Shown here: in pieces, positions 1 through 5,112 of the stretch
Numbering within the stretch: position 1 is the first letter of the stretch
Layout: every line of letters starts with the position of its first letter
Assembly: GCA_002402945.1 (NCBI GenBank)
Contig: DHGV01000078.1
Location: 1-5,112 of the forward strand
Length of the DNA stretch: 5,112 nt
Source: Pelotomaculum sp. UBA4789
GTDB lineage: Bacteria > Bacillota > Desulfotomaculia > Desulfotomaculales > Pelotomaculaceae
Direction of reading: 5' to 3'
The notes under the pieces: generated by a model
Told to the model about the DNA's origin: nothing
Seen by the model: the letters and a program-made list of their open reading frames with translations, nothing else
Databases searched by the model: none
Program-made: the position numbers and the translations under genes

Positions 1-36
1 AATAAACCACAGCCTTCGTGGGGACGAAAGCTGTGG
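1..36 (-). terminator. Intrinsic terminator 2 of the T-box leader
   Basis: A 13-bp stem (24-36 with 7-19, a single G-U pair) closes a CCCC loop on the minus strand and is followed by TTTATT at the window edge, so the rest of the U tract is cut off. The TTCGTCCCC stretch is typical of the strand shared between terminator and antiterminator in T-box leaders. Confidence 0.82.
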
Positions 37-41
37 CTCTC

Positions 42-55
42 CGCGGTACCACCCC
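42..55 (-). promoter_or_regulatory. Second T-box (antiterminator) motif
   Basis: On the minus strand this reads GGGGTGGTACCGCG, one base from consensus, with the same TGGT bulge as the first copy. A small hairpin (60-64 with 70-74) lies just upstream, so the duplicated unit may be hairpin plus T-box plus terminator. No second Stem I or specifier loop can be drawn between this copy and terminator 1. Confidence 0.88.
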
Positions 56-120
56 GTTTGGTTATCAACTAACCCACTTAAATAAGGTACAAATACTCCT
101 CACCTGCACCGGCGCCGCAA

Positions 121-155
121 AATAAAAAAACTTCTCCCCCGTTAGGGGCGAAAAG
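121..155 (-). terminator. Intrinsic terminator 1 of the T-box leader
   Basis: The minus strand has a hairpin with arms 145-155 and 131-140 (CTTTTCGCCCC against GGGGGAGAAG, one G-U pair, one bulged G, loop TAAC). A run of seven T followed by ATTTT comes next. It lies directly after the first T-box and is mutually exclusive with antiterminator 1. Confidence 0.85.
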
Positions 156-162
156 CTTGTTT

Positions 163-175
163 CGCGGTACCACCT
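163..175 (-). promoter_or_regulatory. First T-box (antiterminator) motif
   Basis: On the minus strand this reads AGGTGGTACCGCG, one base from the consensus AGGGTGGNACCGCG. The TGGT bulge would pair with the 3' ACCA of the uncharged tRNA. A short A/T-rich palindrome at 181-197 lies just upstream and terminator 1 just downstream. Confidence 0.9.
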
Positions 176-424
176 TATTTGACTTTTTTAAAAAGTCATC
201 TTGTTGGCAGGGTACGGGAATAATTCCTTATACCCCCTTCCTTTTAACGGCGGAAGACTCCGGCCGGACCTACTTGCCTTGACGGTTTCAGCCCGGAAAC
301 TCGGTGGAGAACTTCGCTGGGTCGTGCAGTGAAAGCGTTTCCAGTCACGGCGCTTTCTCCCTGAAAAGCTGTTTCCCAACTACTTTTCCACTTCATCGCT
401 TCTTTAATGTATACTATTGTTCAC

Positions 425-454
425 ATAATATCAGTCCCCAACAGCACAAGTCAA
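425..454 (-). promoter_or_regulatory. Sigma-A type promoter for the T-box leader
   Basis: On the minus strand a -35 box TTGACT (449-454) and a -10 box TATTAT (425-430) are separated by 18 bp. Transcription would start near 418, about 15-20 nt before the first Stem I helix of the T-box leader, which is the usual arrangement. The TTGAC core matches consensus; the 18-bp spacer and TATTAT make it good but not perfect. It is divergent from the leader of the ABC ATPase gene. Confidence 0.6.
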
Positions 455-488
455 GAAAAATAATGTTCTGCCTCCATTTTTCTGTGAT

Positions 489-494
489 TATAAT
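489..494 (+). promoter_or_regulatory. Possible -10 box for the riboswitch-ABC ATPase transcript
   Basis: A perfect TATAAT lies about 60 nt upstream of the first helix of the putative riboswitch. The matching -35 position (466-471, TTCTGC) is poor, and the TATAAT lies in a generally A/T-rich stretch, so this is a weak call. Some promoter is needed here because the upstream transcription unit is divergent. Confidence 0.35.
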
Positions 495-557
495 ATTTAT
501 TCAGGATAAAAGATAAAAGCTTTTCATGAAATGCGAAGGAAATAAGCCCCGGCTCAT

Positions 558-690
558 TGAATAAATAAATGCATATTCTCTCCGAGCCCGTTCAGCCTGA
601 CAGCAGCAGCTAAGGCGGCGGGACGTCAGGGTGTCCGGGAAACCGCGGCGCCTCCCATTGTGGAAAGGAGGGGCAAAGGGTATATTCACA
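558..690 (+). promoter_or_regulatory. Probable Moco/Tuco (molybdenum or tungsten cofactor) riboswitch aptamer
   Basis: The 250-nt leader of the ABC ATPase gene holds a structured GC-rich island in an A/T-rich intergenic region. What is seen: CTCCGAGCCC at 580-589, GGGAAACCGCGGCG at 637-650, and a hairpin CCTCC (651-655) / GGAGG (667-671) whose 3' arm is preceded by GGAAA. The ends can be closed by TGAATA (558-563) with TATTCA (682-687) and GCCC with GGGC (671-674). An internal CCTGAC (596-601) / GTCAGG (625-630) helix is possible, with alternatives CCCG/CGGG (587-590, 619-622). The CCTCCC...GGAAAGGAGG element and overall layout resemble the Moco RNA motif, known upstream of molybdenum cofactor and molybdate/tungstate transport genes, from memory and not from a covariance search. 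The downstream importer ATPase and intervening terminator agree. High cofactor would be expected to reduce expression. Confidence 0.66.
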
Positions 691-695
691 CACCC

Positions 696-728
696 GGCAG
701 CCCTGTATCAACGGCTGCTTTATTATTT
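696..728 (+). terminator. Riboswitch expression platform: intrinsic terminator before the ABC ATPase gene
   Basis: GCAGCC (697-702) pairs with GGCTGC (713-718), extended by a G-U pair (696/719), around a 10-nt loop. The run TTTATTATTT follows. It lies between the aptamer and the start codon, so it can act as the off switch. The 3' arm GCTGCT (714-719) can alternatively pair with AGCAGC in the aptamer (602-607 or 605-610), a candidate antiterminator. The stem is short and the U tract interrupted, so strength is uncertain. Confidence 0.6.
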
Positions 729-758
729 GCATAATGAAAATATTGTGGGGGTAGGACA

Positions 759-1484
759 ATGAATGACTGTGCTATGCTGGCCAGTAACATCAAATTTAAA
801 AGGGGAAACAAACAGATACTCAACATAGAACAGTTCTGCCTGGAGAAGGGCGAGACCATGGCCCTGATCGGCATCAACGGCTCAGGTAAGAGCACCCTGG
901 TCCAGGTGCTGGCGCTATTGCTGAAGCCGGACGATGGAAGTATTTTTTTTCACGGGGAGGAGATTACGCCGCAAAAAATGCTGCGCTTCCGGAGAAGAAT
1001 GGCCCTGGTATTTCAGGAGTCGCTCCTCCTGGACACGACAGTATATAACAACGTAGCCTCCGGGCTGCGGCTCAGAGGCTTCAAAAAATCTGAGATCGAT
1101 GCGCGCGTGATGGACTGGCTGAAAAAGTTTGGGGTCGAGTCTTTAGCAAGCAGCTCAACCCGCTTTCTCTCCGGAGGCGAAGCCCACAGGGTGAGCCTGG
1201 CCAGGGCTCTTGTTATGGATCCGGAGGTGCTTTTCCTGGACGAGCCCTTTGCCGCCCTGGACTTCCCGACTAAAAAGGCCCTGATCAGCGAGTTCAGCGA
1301 CATCCTCAAGGCCACAAAAATAAGCACCGTCTTTGTTACTCATGACCCGCATGAGATACCGGTCATGGCCAACAAAGTAACGGTGCTGGAAGCCGGGAAG
1401 GTAATCCAGAGCAGTACCACGCAAGATCTTTTCGCCCACCCGGTTAACGACTATGTAGCTTTTATGGCCAACGCCATAAAATAA
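759..1484 (+). CDS. ABC transporter ATP-binding protein, probably tungstate/molybdate importer (TupC-like)
   Basis: This is a complete 241-residue nucleotide-binding subunit of an ABC importer that would hydrolyse ATP at the inner face of the membrane to drive uptake. Motifs seen: Walker A GINGSGKST (38-46), Q-loop glutamine 86, signature LSGGE (137-141), Walker B VLFLDEP (157-163), D-loop ALD (166-168) and switch histidine 195 in VTHD. All catalytic residues are present. There is no C-terminal TOBE/Mop domain, so it is not a long ModC; the length fits TupC-type tungstate ATPases or amino-acid-importer ATPases. The start is ATG 759 behind GGGGGTAGGA (747-756); ATG 774 is a weaker alternative. 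Substrate is inferred mainly from the Moco-type riboswitch upstream. No permease or binding protein adjoins it: the upstream unit is divergent, and a terminator plus a converging gene follow. Assignment as an ABC ATPase is firm; tungstate or molybdate is moderate. Confidence 0.93.
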   Translation: MNDCAMLASNIKFKRGNKQILNIEQFCLEKGETMALIGINGSGKSTLVQVLALLLKPDDGSIFFHGEEITPQKMLRFRRRMALVFQESLLLDTTVYNNVASGLRLRGFKKSEIDARVMDWLKKFGVESLASSSTRFLSGGEAHRVSLARALVMDPEVLFLDEPFAALDFPTKKALISEFSDILKATKISTVFVTHDPHEIPVMANKVTVLEAGKVIQSSTTQDLFAHPVNDYVAFMANAIK

Positions 1485-1504
1485 ACCCCCATCAGGGGGT
1501 TTAT
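1481..1504. terminator. Bidirectional terminator between converging genes
   Basis: A perfect 10-bp stem (1481-1490 with 1495-1504, core ACCCCC/GGGGGT, loop ATCA) overlaps the stop codon of the ABC ATPase gene. On the plus strand the run TTTATTTTTTA follows the G arm. On the minus strand the mirror hairpin ends in TTTATTTTAT, so the same element can end the glycosyltransferase transcript, whose stop lies about 20 nt away. Confidence 0.88.
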
Positions 1505-1526
1505 TTTTTATATGTGCCGGCTTTTA

Positions 1527-2756
1527 TCAGCTTACCCGCCGGTTTTCAACCTTGCTTGGTATATAGAGGTGTAAGTTTTCGTGGTTGATATTGCGTATAT
1601 GCAGGGTGTGAGACCATACTTTATTTTTCCGCATCACAAATCCGATAAAAGCTACCGGGATCCAGGTCAGGGCGAATATCGGGTAGAAGAACAGCCACCA
1701 GAAAGCTTTTATATTCACTTTTTCCAGGACCAAACCAATGCTGAAATATATGAACTGGGAGAAAAAACTCACAGCTGCCATTAACGGTTTGTCATAAACC
1801 TGTTCATACATGAATATATTGCCGATCATGCCCAAACCGGTGAACATCAGGAAAAACGGCTGAATCAGATACATGGCGCCGTCAATCATGGCAAAATTCC
1901 TGGTACGGAATCCCTCTAAGAACAATTTACCCGCATAGCGTCCGGCAACGTTGGTATGGCCCTGCATCCAGCGTCTGCGCTGGCGCCAGGACTGCATCAG
2001 TTTCAGTGGTTTCTCGTCGTATACTTTAGCATCATGAGCCCAGCAGACTTTAATGTTATTCATCAGCGCCTTGGTCTGGAACTCAAGGTCCTCGGTCAGG
2101 GAAGTCATGCCCCAGCCGTACTTTTTAAGCATTTCCACCGATAGGCACATACCTGTGCCGCCCAGAGCGCAGGTCAGGCCTAAATTATACTTGGATAGCT
2201 GCCAGAAACGGTTGGTCAGGATATAGCTGATATAGATTGCTTTTGTGATCCAGGTGTCATCTGCGTTCTTGGTGTCAAGGTAACCCTGAATGATTTTTTC
2301 TCCCTTTAACAAGTGCCCGTTCATGATTGTGAGGAAGTTATCGGCCACAAGGTTATCTGCATCAAAAACACATACAGCGTCGTAGTGGATGTCCAGAGAG
2401 AAGATTTTATTAAATGTGTACTCCAGGGCATAGCCCTTACCCATATCAACCTGATTGAAGCGCTCGATAACGGCTGCGCCTTTTTCCGCTGCGATTTTGG
2501 CTGTGCTGTCTGTGCAGTTGTCAGCTACAACGTAAATATCGTAAAGCTCTTTCGGATAATCCAGATCATGCAGGTTGCTGATCAATTCACCGATCACTTT
2601 TTCTTCATTATGAGCGGCAACTACAATGGCAAACCGGGAAGCAGGCGGCAAAATGTCATCTTTGTACTTGCGGAAAAAACCAAATAGAGAGATAACAAAA
2701 AAGTAAAAATAGTATACGGTTATAAAAAACTGGGCGCCGTAATAAATCGCCTCCAT
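1527..2756 (-). CDS. Membrane glycosyltransferase family 2 (processive polysaccharide-synthase type)
   Basis: A GT2 enzyme of 409-411 residues that would transfer sugar from a nucleotide sugar at the cytoplasmic membrane face, probably building a cell-surface or secreted polysaccharide. Residue numbers count from ATG 2762. One N-terminal membrane segment (about 6-30) precedes the GT-A domain: AAHNEE (49-54), ADNCTDS with Asp81, DAD at 134-136 (metal/UDP binding), TED with catalytic Asp225, and QRRRW (261-265), the Q(Q/R)xRW motif of processive synthases such as cellulose, chitin and poly-GlcNAc synthases. Three membrane segments follow (about 292-316, 328-348, 354-378). AAAGGAG (2763-2769) abuts ATG 2762 with no spacer but lies 6 nt from ATG 2756, so 2756 is the preferred start and the longer form is unlikely. 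There is no PilZ domain and no polysaccharide partner gene, so the sugar and product cannot be named. It is monocistronic here. Confidence 0.92.
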   Translation of the reverse strand: MEAIYYGAQFFITVYYFYFFVISLFGFFRKYKDDILPPASRFAIVVAAHNEEKVIGELISNLHDLDYPKELYDIYVVADNCTDSTAKIAAEKGAAVIERFNQVDMGKGYALEYTFNKIFSLDIHYDAVCVFDADNLVADNFLTIMNGHLLKGEKIIQGYLDTKNADDTWITKAIYISYILTNRFWQLSKYNLGLTCALGGTGMCLSVEMLKKYGWGMTSLTEDLEFQTKALMNNIKVCWAHDAKVYDEKPLKLMQSWRQRRRWMQGHTNVAGRYAGKLFLEGFRTRNFAMIDGAMYLIQPFFLMFTGLGMIGNIFMYEQVYDKPLMAAVSFFSQFIYFSIGLVLEKVNIKAFWWLFFYPIFALTWIPVAFIGFVMRKNKVWSHTLHIRNINHENLHLYIPSKVENRRVS

Positions 2757-2864
2757 GGCCATCTCCTTTGCAAAAAAAAAGGTTTTCTAAAAACACATAT
2801 CAGGGTAAGATTCTGCCAATTGCGAAAAAATCCTTCTTTTTTTTACATGTGCACTCAAAAAGTC

Positions 2865-2893
2865 ATTTTATTCTGTCTCAGCACAAATGTCAA
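2865..2893 (-). promoter_or_regulatory. Near-consensus sigma-A promoter of the glycosyltransferase gene
   Basis: On the minus strand a perfect TTGACA (2888-2893) and TAAAAT (2865-2870) are separated by exactly 17 bp. The start site would be near 2858, leaving an untranslated leader of about 100 nt. That leader is A/T-rich, with A8 and T9 tracts and one weak CACAT/ATGTG pairing, but contains no RNA class I recognise. Confidence 0.78.
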
Positions 2894-2989
2894 GGATGGT
2901 GGTCATAATCTGCAAGCCATTCTGCTGTCTAGGCTGAACACTATATGCCGCTTTTTTTGCAGGACATACTATCATTGTCTATTTAAATT

Positions 2990-2998
2990 TGCTAAAAT
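2990..2998 (+). promoter_or_regulatory. Possible extended -10 promoter for kimA
   Basis: TGCTAAAAT is an extended -10 element (TG-N-TAAAAT) giving a start near 3005 and a leader of about 50 nt before ATG 3057. No convincing -35 lies 16-18 bp upstream; TTGTCT (2975-2980) is too close. This is the best plus-strand candidate in the 2763-3056 intergenic region, in which I see no riboswitch and no credible small gene. Confidence 0.4.
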
Positions 2999-3043
2999 GA
3001 GTAATGTTTCAATGAAAACTACTTAATTTAACATATGTTTTTT

Positions 3044-3048
3044 AGGAG
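3044..3048 (+). promoter_or_regulatory. Ribosome binding site of kimA
   Basis: AGGAG lies 8 nt upstream of ATG 3057 and fixes this as the start. The N-terminus it gives aligns with Bacillus subtilis KimA as I recall it, without extension or truncation. Confidence 0.85.
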
Positions 3049-3056
3049 CGGTTTAT

Positions 3057-4967
3057 ATGTTTGGGCAGCTTTCACATAAAATATTAGGTGCAAAACTAGC
3101 CACAAGCCAGCTGATGCATGAAAAATTCAGCGTATTCTGGGGCATGCCCATCCTGGCGAGTGACGCTATATCCTCTGTGGCATATGCTGTGGACGAAATG
3201 CTTTGGGCCCTAATACCTGCCATTGGGCTTCTGACTTATTTATGGATACCAAAAATATCAGCGGCGATCATCCTTCTCCTGCTGGTCCTGACCATATCAT
3301 ACCGGCAGATCGTAGACGCTTACCCTGGCGGGGGCGGCGCTTATATTGTGGCAAAAGACAACTTAAAGAATATCTATGGTTTGATTGTCGGGGCGGCGCT
3401 TTCTATTGATTACACTTTAACCGTCGCCGTTAGCATCAGCGCCGGGACTGCGGCGATCACATCCGCCTTCCCTCAGTTTTTTCCGCACCGGGTGGTAATT
3501 TCGATTGCCATTATCGCGCTGATGGTGATCGGAAACCTTAGAGGTGTCAGGGAATCTTCAAAATTGTTCAGCATACCGACATACGCTTTTATGGTTGCCG
3601 TTGTCATTTTAATTGTAGCAGGTGTTTTGAAACACACCGGCGGCGAAAGTGTCGGCATGGCCGGGACGATTGTAACGGACATTTCATTCGGCACCCAAGC
3701 TGCATCATTGTTCATAATATTACGCGCTTTCGCTTCGGGCTGCGCTGCCTTGACCGGGGTGGAAGCTGTGAGCGACGCGGTGCCAAACTTCAAAGAGCCT
3801 GCCAGGAAAAACGCCAAGCTGGCTTACGTACTGCTGGCAGCTTCCGTATTGATCACTTTCGGCGGAATTGTTTACCTTACCAGCCTTTATCACCCCCTCC
3901 CCAACTCCCAGCAAACTGTAATGGCACAATTAGCCACGGTAGTGTTCGGCAGGGGCACGGCGTTTTATTTAATCCAGGCCACAACAACCATTATCCTGGC
4001 CATGGCCGCAAACACGGCTTTTGCCGGTTTTCCAATACTGCTTTCCATCATCGGCCAGGACGGATATGCCCCGAGGCAACTGGCTCTGCGCGGTCACAGG
4101 CTGAACTTCTCCAACGGCATCGTGTTTCTCGGCCTGATGGCAATCGTGCTGGTTATAATATTTCAAGGTGATACCCACCTGCTCATCCCGTTGTATGCGG
4201 TTGGCGTTTTCACGGCCTTTACCCTGGCACAGTTCGGCATGTTGATGCGCTGGATTAAAAATAAACCCGAGGGCTGGAGGGTTAAAGCATGCATTAACGG
4301 TATCGGGGCGGTGATCACATTAATAACCACGGTCATTATCGGGGCCGAAAAATTTGCGGCTGGGGCGTGGATTGTTTTTATCATCATCCCGTTGATCGTG
4401 ATGTTAATGATGAGGATAAAAAAACACTATAATTCAGTAGCCAAACAACTGGACGTGCCCAATGAGACTCTGGCCCAGATCAGCTTTGAGAGCCGGTATA
4501 ACCATCACTTTATCGTCCCGATTGCCAGCATCAACGGTCTTGTGATTCAGGCCCTCCGCTACGCGAAAAGCCTCACCCCCAATGTCGAGGTTTTCCACGT
4601 GGAGCCTTATGAAGGTGAGGCCGACAAGCTGCGGAGAAAATGGTCAATGCTCAATACCGACATATCCCTGGTAATTAAACAATCCCCATACCGTGAGATA
4701 GTGGAACCGCTACTTGAGTATATTGATTCGGAAGAACACGCGTCCCAGCCCGGTGATATGATCACGGTGCTCCTGCCCCAGTTTATCGTCTCCAACAGGT
4801 GGGAGATGCTTTTACACAACAATACCAGCGTATTCATAGGCAGGGCCCTCTTCAATAAACGAAATGTCGCGGTATCCGTATTGCCATTCTATCTTGAAGA
4901 TCTGCCCAAAGCTAATAAAGTAAAGACACCTCAACCACCCAAGCCAAACAACAAAAACAATCAATGA
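3057..4967 (+). CDS. kimA: KimA-family high-affinity potassium transporter (APC superfamily)
   Basis: This 636-residue membrane protein is predicted to import K+ in symport with protons. About twelve hydrophobic segments span residues 30-455, followed by a cytoplasmic USP-like domain (about 480-613). Recognisable KimA signatures are SDAISSVAY (35-43), YPGGGGAYIVAKDNL (89-103), DYTLTVAVSISAG (118-130), ALTGVEAVSDA (231-241) and LIPLYAVGVF (376-385). Residues reported for the K+ path in Bacillus subtilis KimA are all present: Asp36, Tyr43, Asp118, Tyr119, Thr122, Ser126, Thr233, Glu236 and Tyr380 here, recalled from the published structure and matched by eye. The family was long annotated as an amino acid permease (YdaO), so automatic labels may say APC permease. 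The Bacillus protein is about 30 residues shorter; this one ends in a hydrophilic Pro/Asn/Lys-rich tail (617-636). It stands alone, divergent from the glycosyltransferase. No ydaO-type c-di-AMP riboswitch is visible upstream; KimA proteins can also be inhibited directly by c-di-AMP through the cytoplasmic domain. Confidence 0.88.
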   Translation: MFGQLSHKILGAKLATSQLMHEKFSVFWGMPILASDAISSVAYAVDEMLWALIPAIGLLTYLWIPKISAAIILLLLVLTISYRQIVDAYPGGGGAYIVAKDNLKNIYGLIVGAALSIDYTLTVAVSISAGTAAITSAFPQFFPHRVVISIAIIALMVIGNLRGVRESSKLFSIPTYAFMVAVVILIVAGVLKHTGGESVGMAGTIVTDISFGTQAASLFIILRAFASGCAALTGVEAVSDAVPNFKEPARKNAKLAYVLLAASVLITFGGIVYLTSLYHPLPNSQQTVMAQLATVVFGRGTAFYLIQATTTIILAMAANTAFAGFPILLSIIGQDGYAPRQLALRGHRLNFSNGIVFLGLMAIVLVIIFQGDTHLLIPLYAVGVFTAFTLAQFGMLMRWIKNKPEGWRVKACINGIGAVITLITTVIIGAEKFAAGAWIVFIIIPLIVMLMMRIKKHYNSVAKQLDVPNETLAQISFESRYNHHFIVPIASINGLVIQALRYAKSLTPNVEVFHVEPYEGEADKLRRKWSMLNTDISLVIKQSPYREIVEPLLEYIDSEEHASQPGDMITVLLPQFIVSNRWEMLLHNNTSVFIGRALFNKRNVAVSVLPFYLEDLPKANKVKTPQPPKPNNKNNQ

Positions 4968-4984
4968 CCAGAAACATAAATGAA

Positions 4985-5090
4985 GACGTGAGACGTGAGA
5001 CGTTGGTCGTGGGTATATCCTGCATTCCTTTAGGGTCTTAAGCCCTTGAGAATATCATGCAATCCCACAGTCCCACGTCCCACGTCCCAG
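4985..5090. repeat. Two opposed clusters of 7-bp repeats downstream of kimA
   Basis: The left cluster (4985-5012) reads GACGTGA, GACGTGA, GACGTTG, GTCGTGG as four consecutive heptamers. The right cluster (5070-5090) reads GTCCCAC, GTCCCAC, GTCCCAG; its reverse complement is built of GTGGGAC units, so the clusters are imperfect inverted copies (core GACGTGR) around about 57 bp. They could form an imperfect cruciform or RNA hairpin with a mismatch in each heptamer. No U tract follows, so this is not a classical terminator. It may be a dispersed intergenic repeat; one window cannot show copy number. I see no gene in 4968-5112. Confidence 0.6.
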
Positions 5091-5112
5091 ATGATGTGTC
5101 CCCTTTCCTCGT

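Larger units (their letters stand above)
1..418 (-). promoter_or_regulatory. T-box riboswitch leader with one Stem I and two antiterminator/terminator modules; probable tRNA-Phe sensor
   Basis: This is a tRNA-sensing transcription attenuation leader reading leftward out of the window. Stem I (about 300-400) shows a kink-turn GA motif (392-397, partner CGAG near 301-303), a GTGGA/TCCAC helix (387-391 with 304-308), the specifier loop with AGTA (381-384) facing GAA (313-315), a GTTGGG/CCCAGC helix (375-380 with 316-321) and a distal hairpin (331-337 with 351-357). The specifier is best read as TTC (309-311), phenylalanine. A second AGTA and a CCGTTA segment (about 244-270) mark Stem II, and a hairpin at 210-235 fits Stem III. 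Two T-box sequences follow (163-175 and 42-55), each with its own terminator. Both contain TGGT, which would pair with ACCA; tRNA-Phe normally has discriminator A, whereas tRNA-Ser has G. Only about 65 nt separate terminator 1 from T-box 2, too little for a second Stem I. The target gene is outside the window; pheS/pheST is an inference. Confidence 0.88.

Noticed and set aside
306..308. TCC (Ser) as T-box specifier
   Set aside because: TCC would be followed by the favoured A, but those bases form the GTGGA/TCCAC helix below the specifier loop, and TGGT in both T-boxes does not fit the G discriminator of tRNA-Ser.
188..379. Minus-strand 63-codon frame inside the T-box leader, considered as a leader peptide
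   Set aside because: It is contained within Stem I to Stem III of the RNA, lacks a ribosome binding site at its start, and the RNA structure explains the sequence better.
304..516. Plus-strand 70-codon open frame across the T-box leader
   Set aside because: It runs antisense to conserved Stem I elements, has no convincing ribosome binding site, and its protein shows no recognisable family.
515..524. Palindrome AAAAGCTTTT as operator or terminator
   Set aside because: It is short, made of A/T runs likely by chance, has no U tract after it, and nothing ties it to a known regulator.
2313..2687. 124-codon plus-strand frame antisense to the glycosyltransferase
   Set aside because: It is a shadow of the GT2 domain, whose reverse-strand reading has all catalytic motifs; no ribosome binding site precedes it.
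2957..2985. TTGCAG - 17 bp - TATTTA as kimA promoter
   Set aside because: Each box matches consensus at only about three of six positions; the extended -10 at 2990-2998 is better.
2820..3026. 68-codon frame in the glycosyltransferase-kimA intergenic region
   Set aside because: It would start at TTG without a ribosome binding site, overlaps the promoter at 2865-2893, and has a composition typical of translated A/T-rich noncoding DNA.

Overview
The window looks like chromosomal DNA of a low-to-mid GC anaerobic Firmicute, possibly Peptococcaceae / Desulfotomaculum-Pelotomaculum-like. This is inferred from a T-box leader, good sigma-A promoters, AGGAG ribosome binding sites, U-tract intrinsic terminators, a KimA-type potassium transporter and a Moco-type riboswitch. 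No phage, IS or CRISPR sequence is seen.

Layout from left to right. (1) About 1-455, minus strand: a promoter and a T-box leader that reads off the left edge of the window. It has one complete Stem I but two successive antiterminator/terminator modules, a partially duplicated T-box. The best specifier reading is TTC (Phe), and both T-boxes carry TGGT, which fits a tRNA ending in ACCA. The regulated gene, possibly pheS/pheST, lies outside the window. (2) About 489-758, plus strand: a long leader containing a probable molybdenum/tungsten cofactor (Moco/Tuco) riboswitch followed by an intrinsic terminator. (3) 759-1484, plus strand: a lone ABC importer ATPase, probably for tungstate or molybdate (TupC-like). 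(4) About 1481-1504: a terminator shared by two converging genes. (5) 1527-2756, minus strand: a membrane GT2 glycosyltransferase of the processive polysaccharide-synthase type, driven by a near-consensus promoter at 2865-2893. (6) 3057-4967, plus strand: a full-length KimA-family potassium transporter with the ion-site residues conserved. (7) 4968-5112: a gene-free tail with two oppositely oriented clusters of 7-bp repeats.

The genes are separate transcription units, not one operon. The left half is dominated by RNA-based transcription attenuation: two divergent leaders, one apparently sensing uncharged tRNA and one apparently sensing Mo/W cofactor. The most interesting points are the tandem T-box decision modules under a single Stem I, the cofactor-riboswitch-controlled ATPase without visible permease or binding-protein partners, KimA without the c-di-AMP riboswitch known from its Bacillus relative, and the heptamer repeats at the right end.
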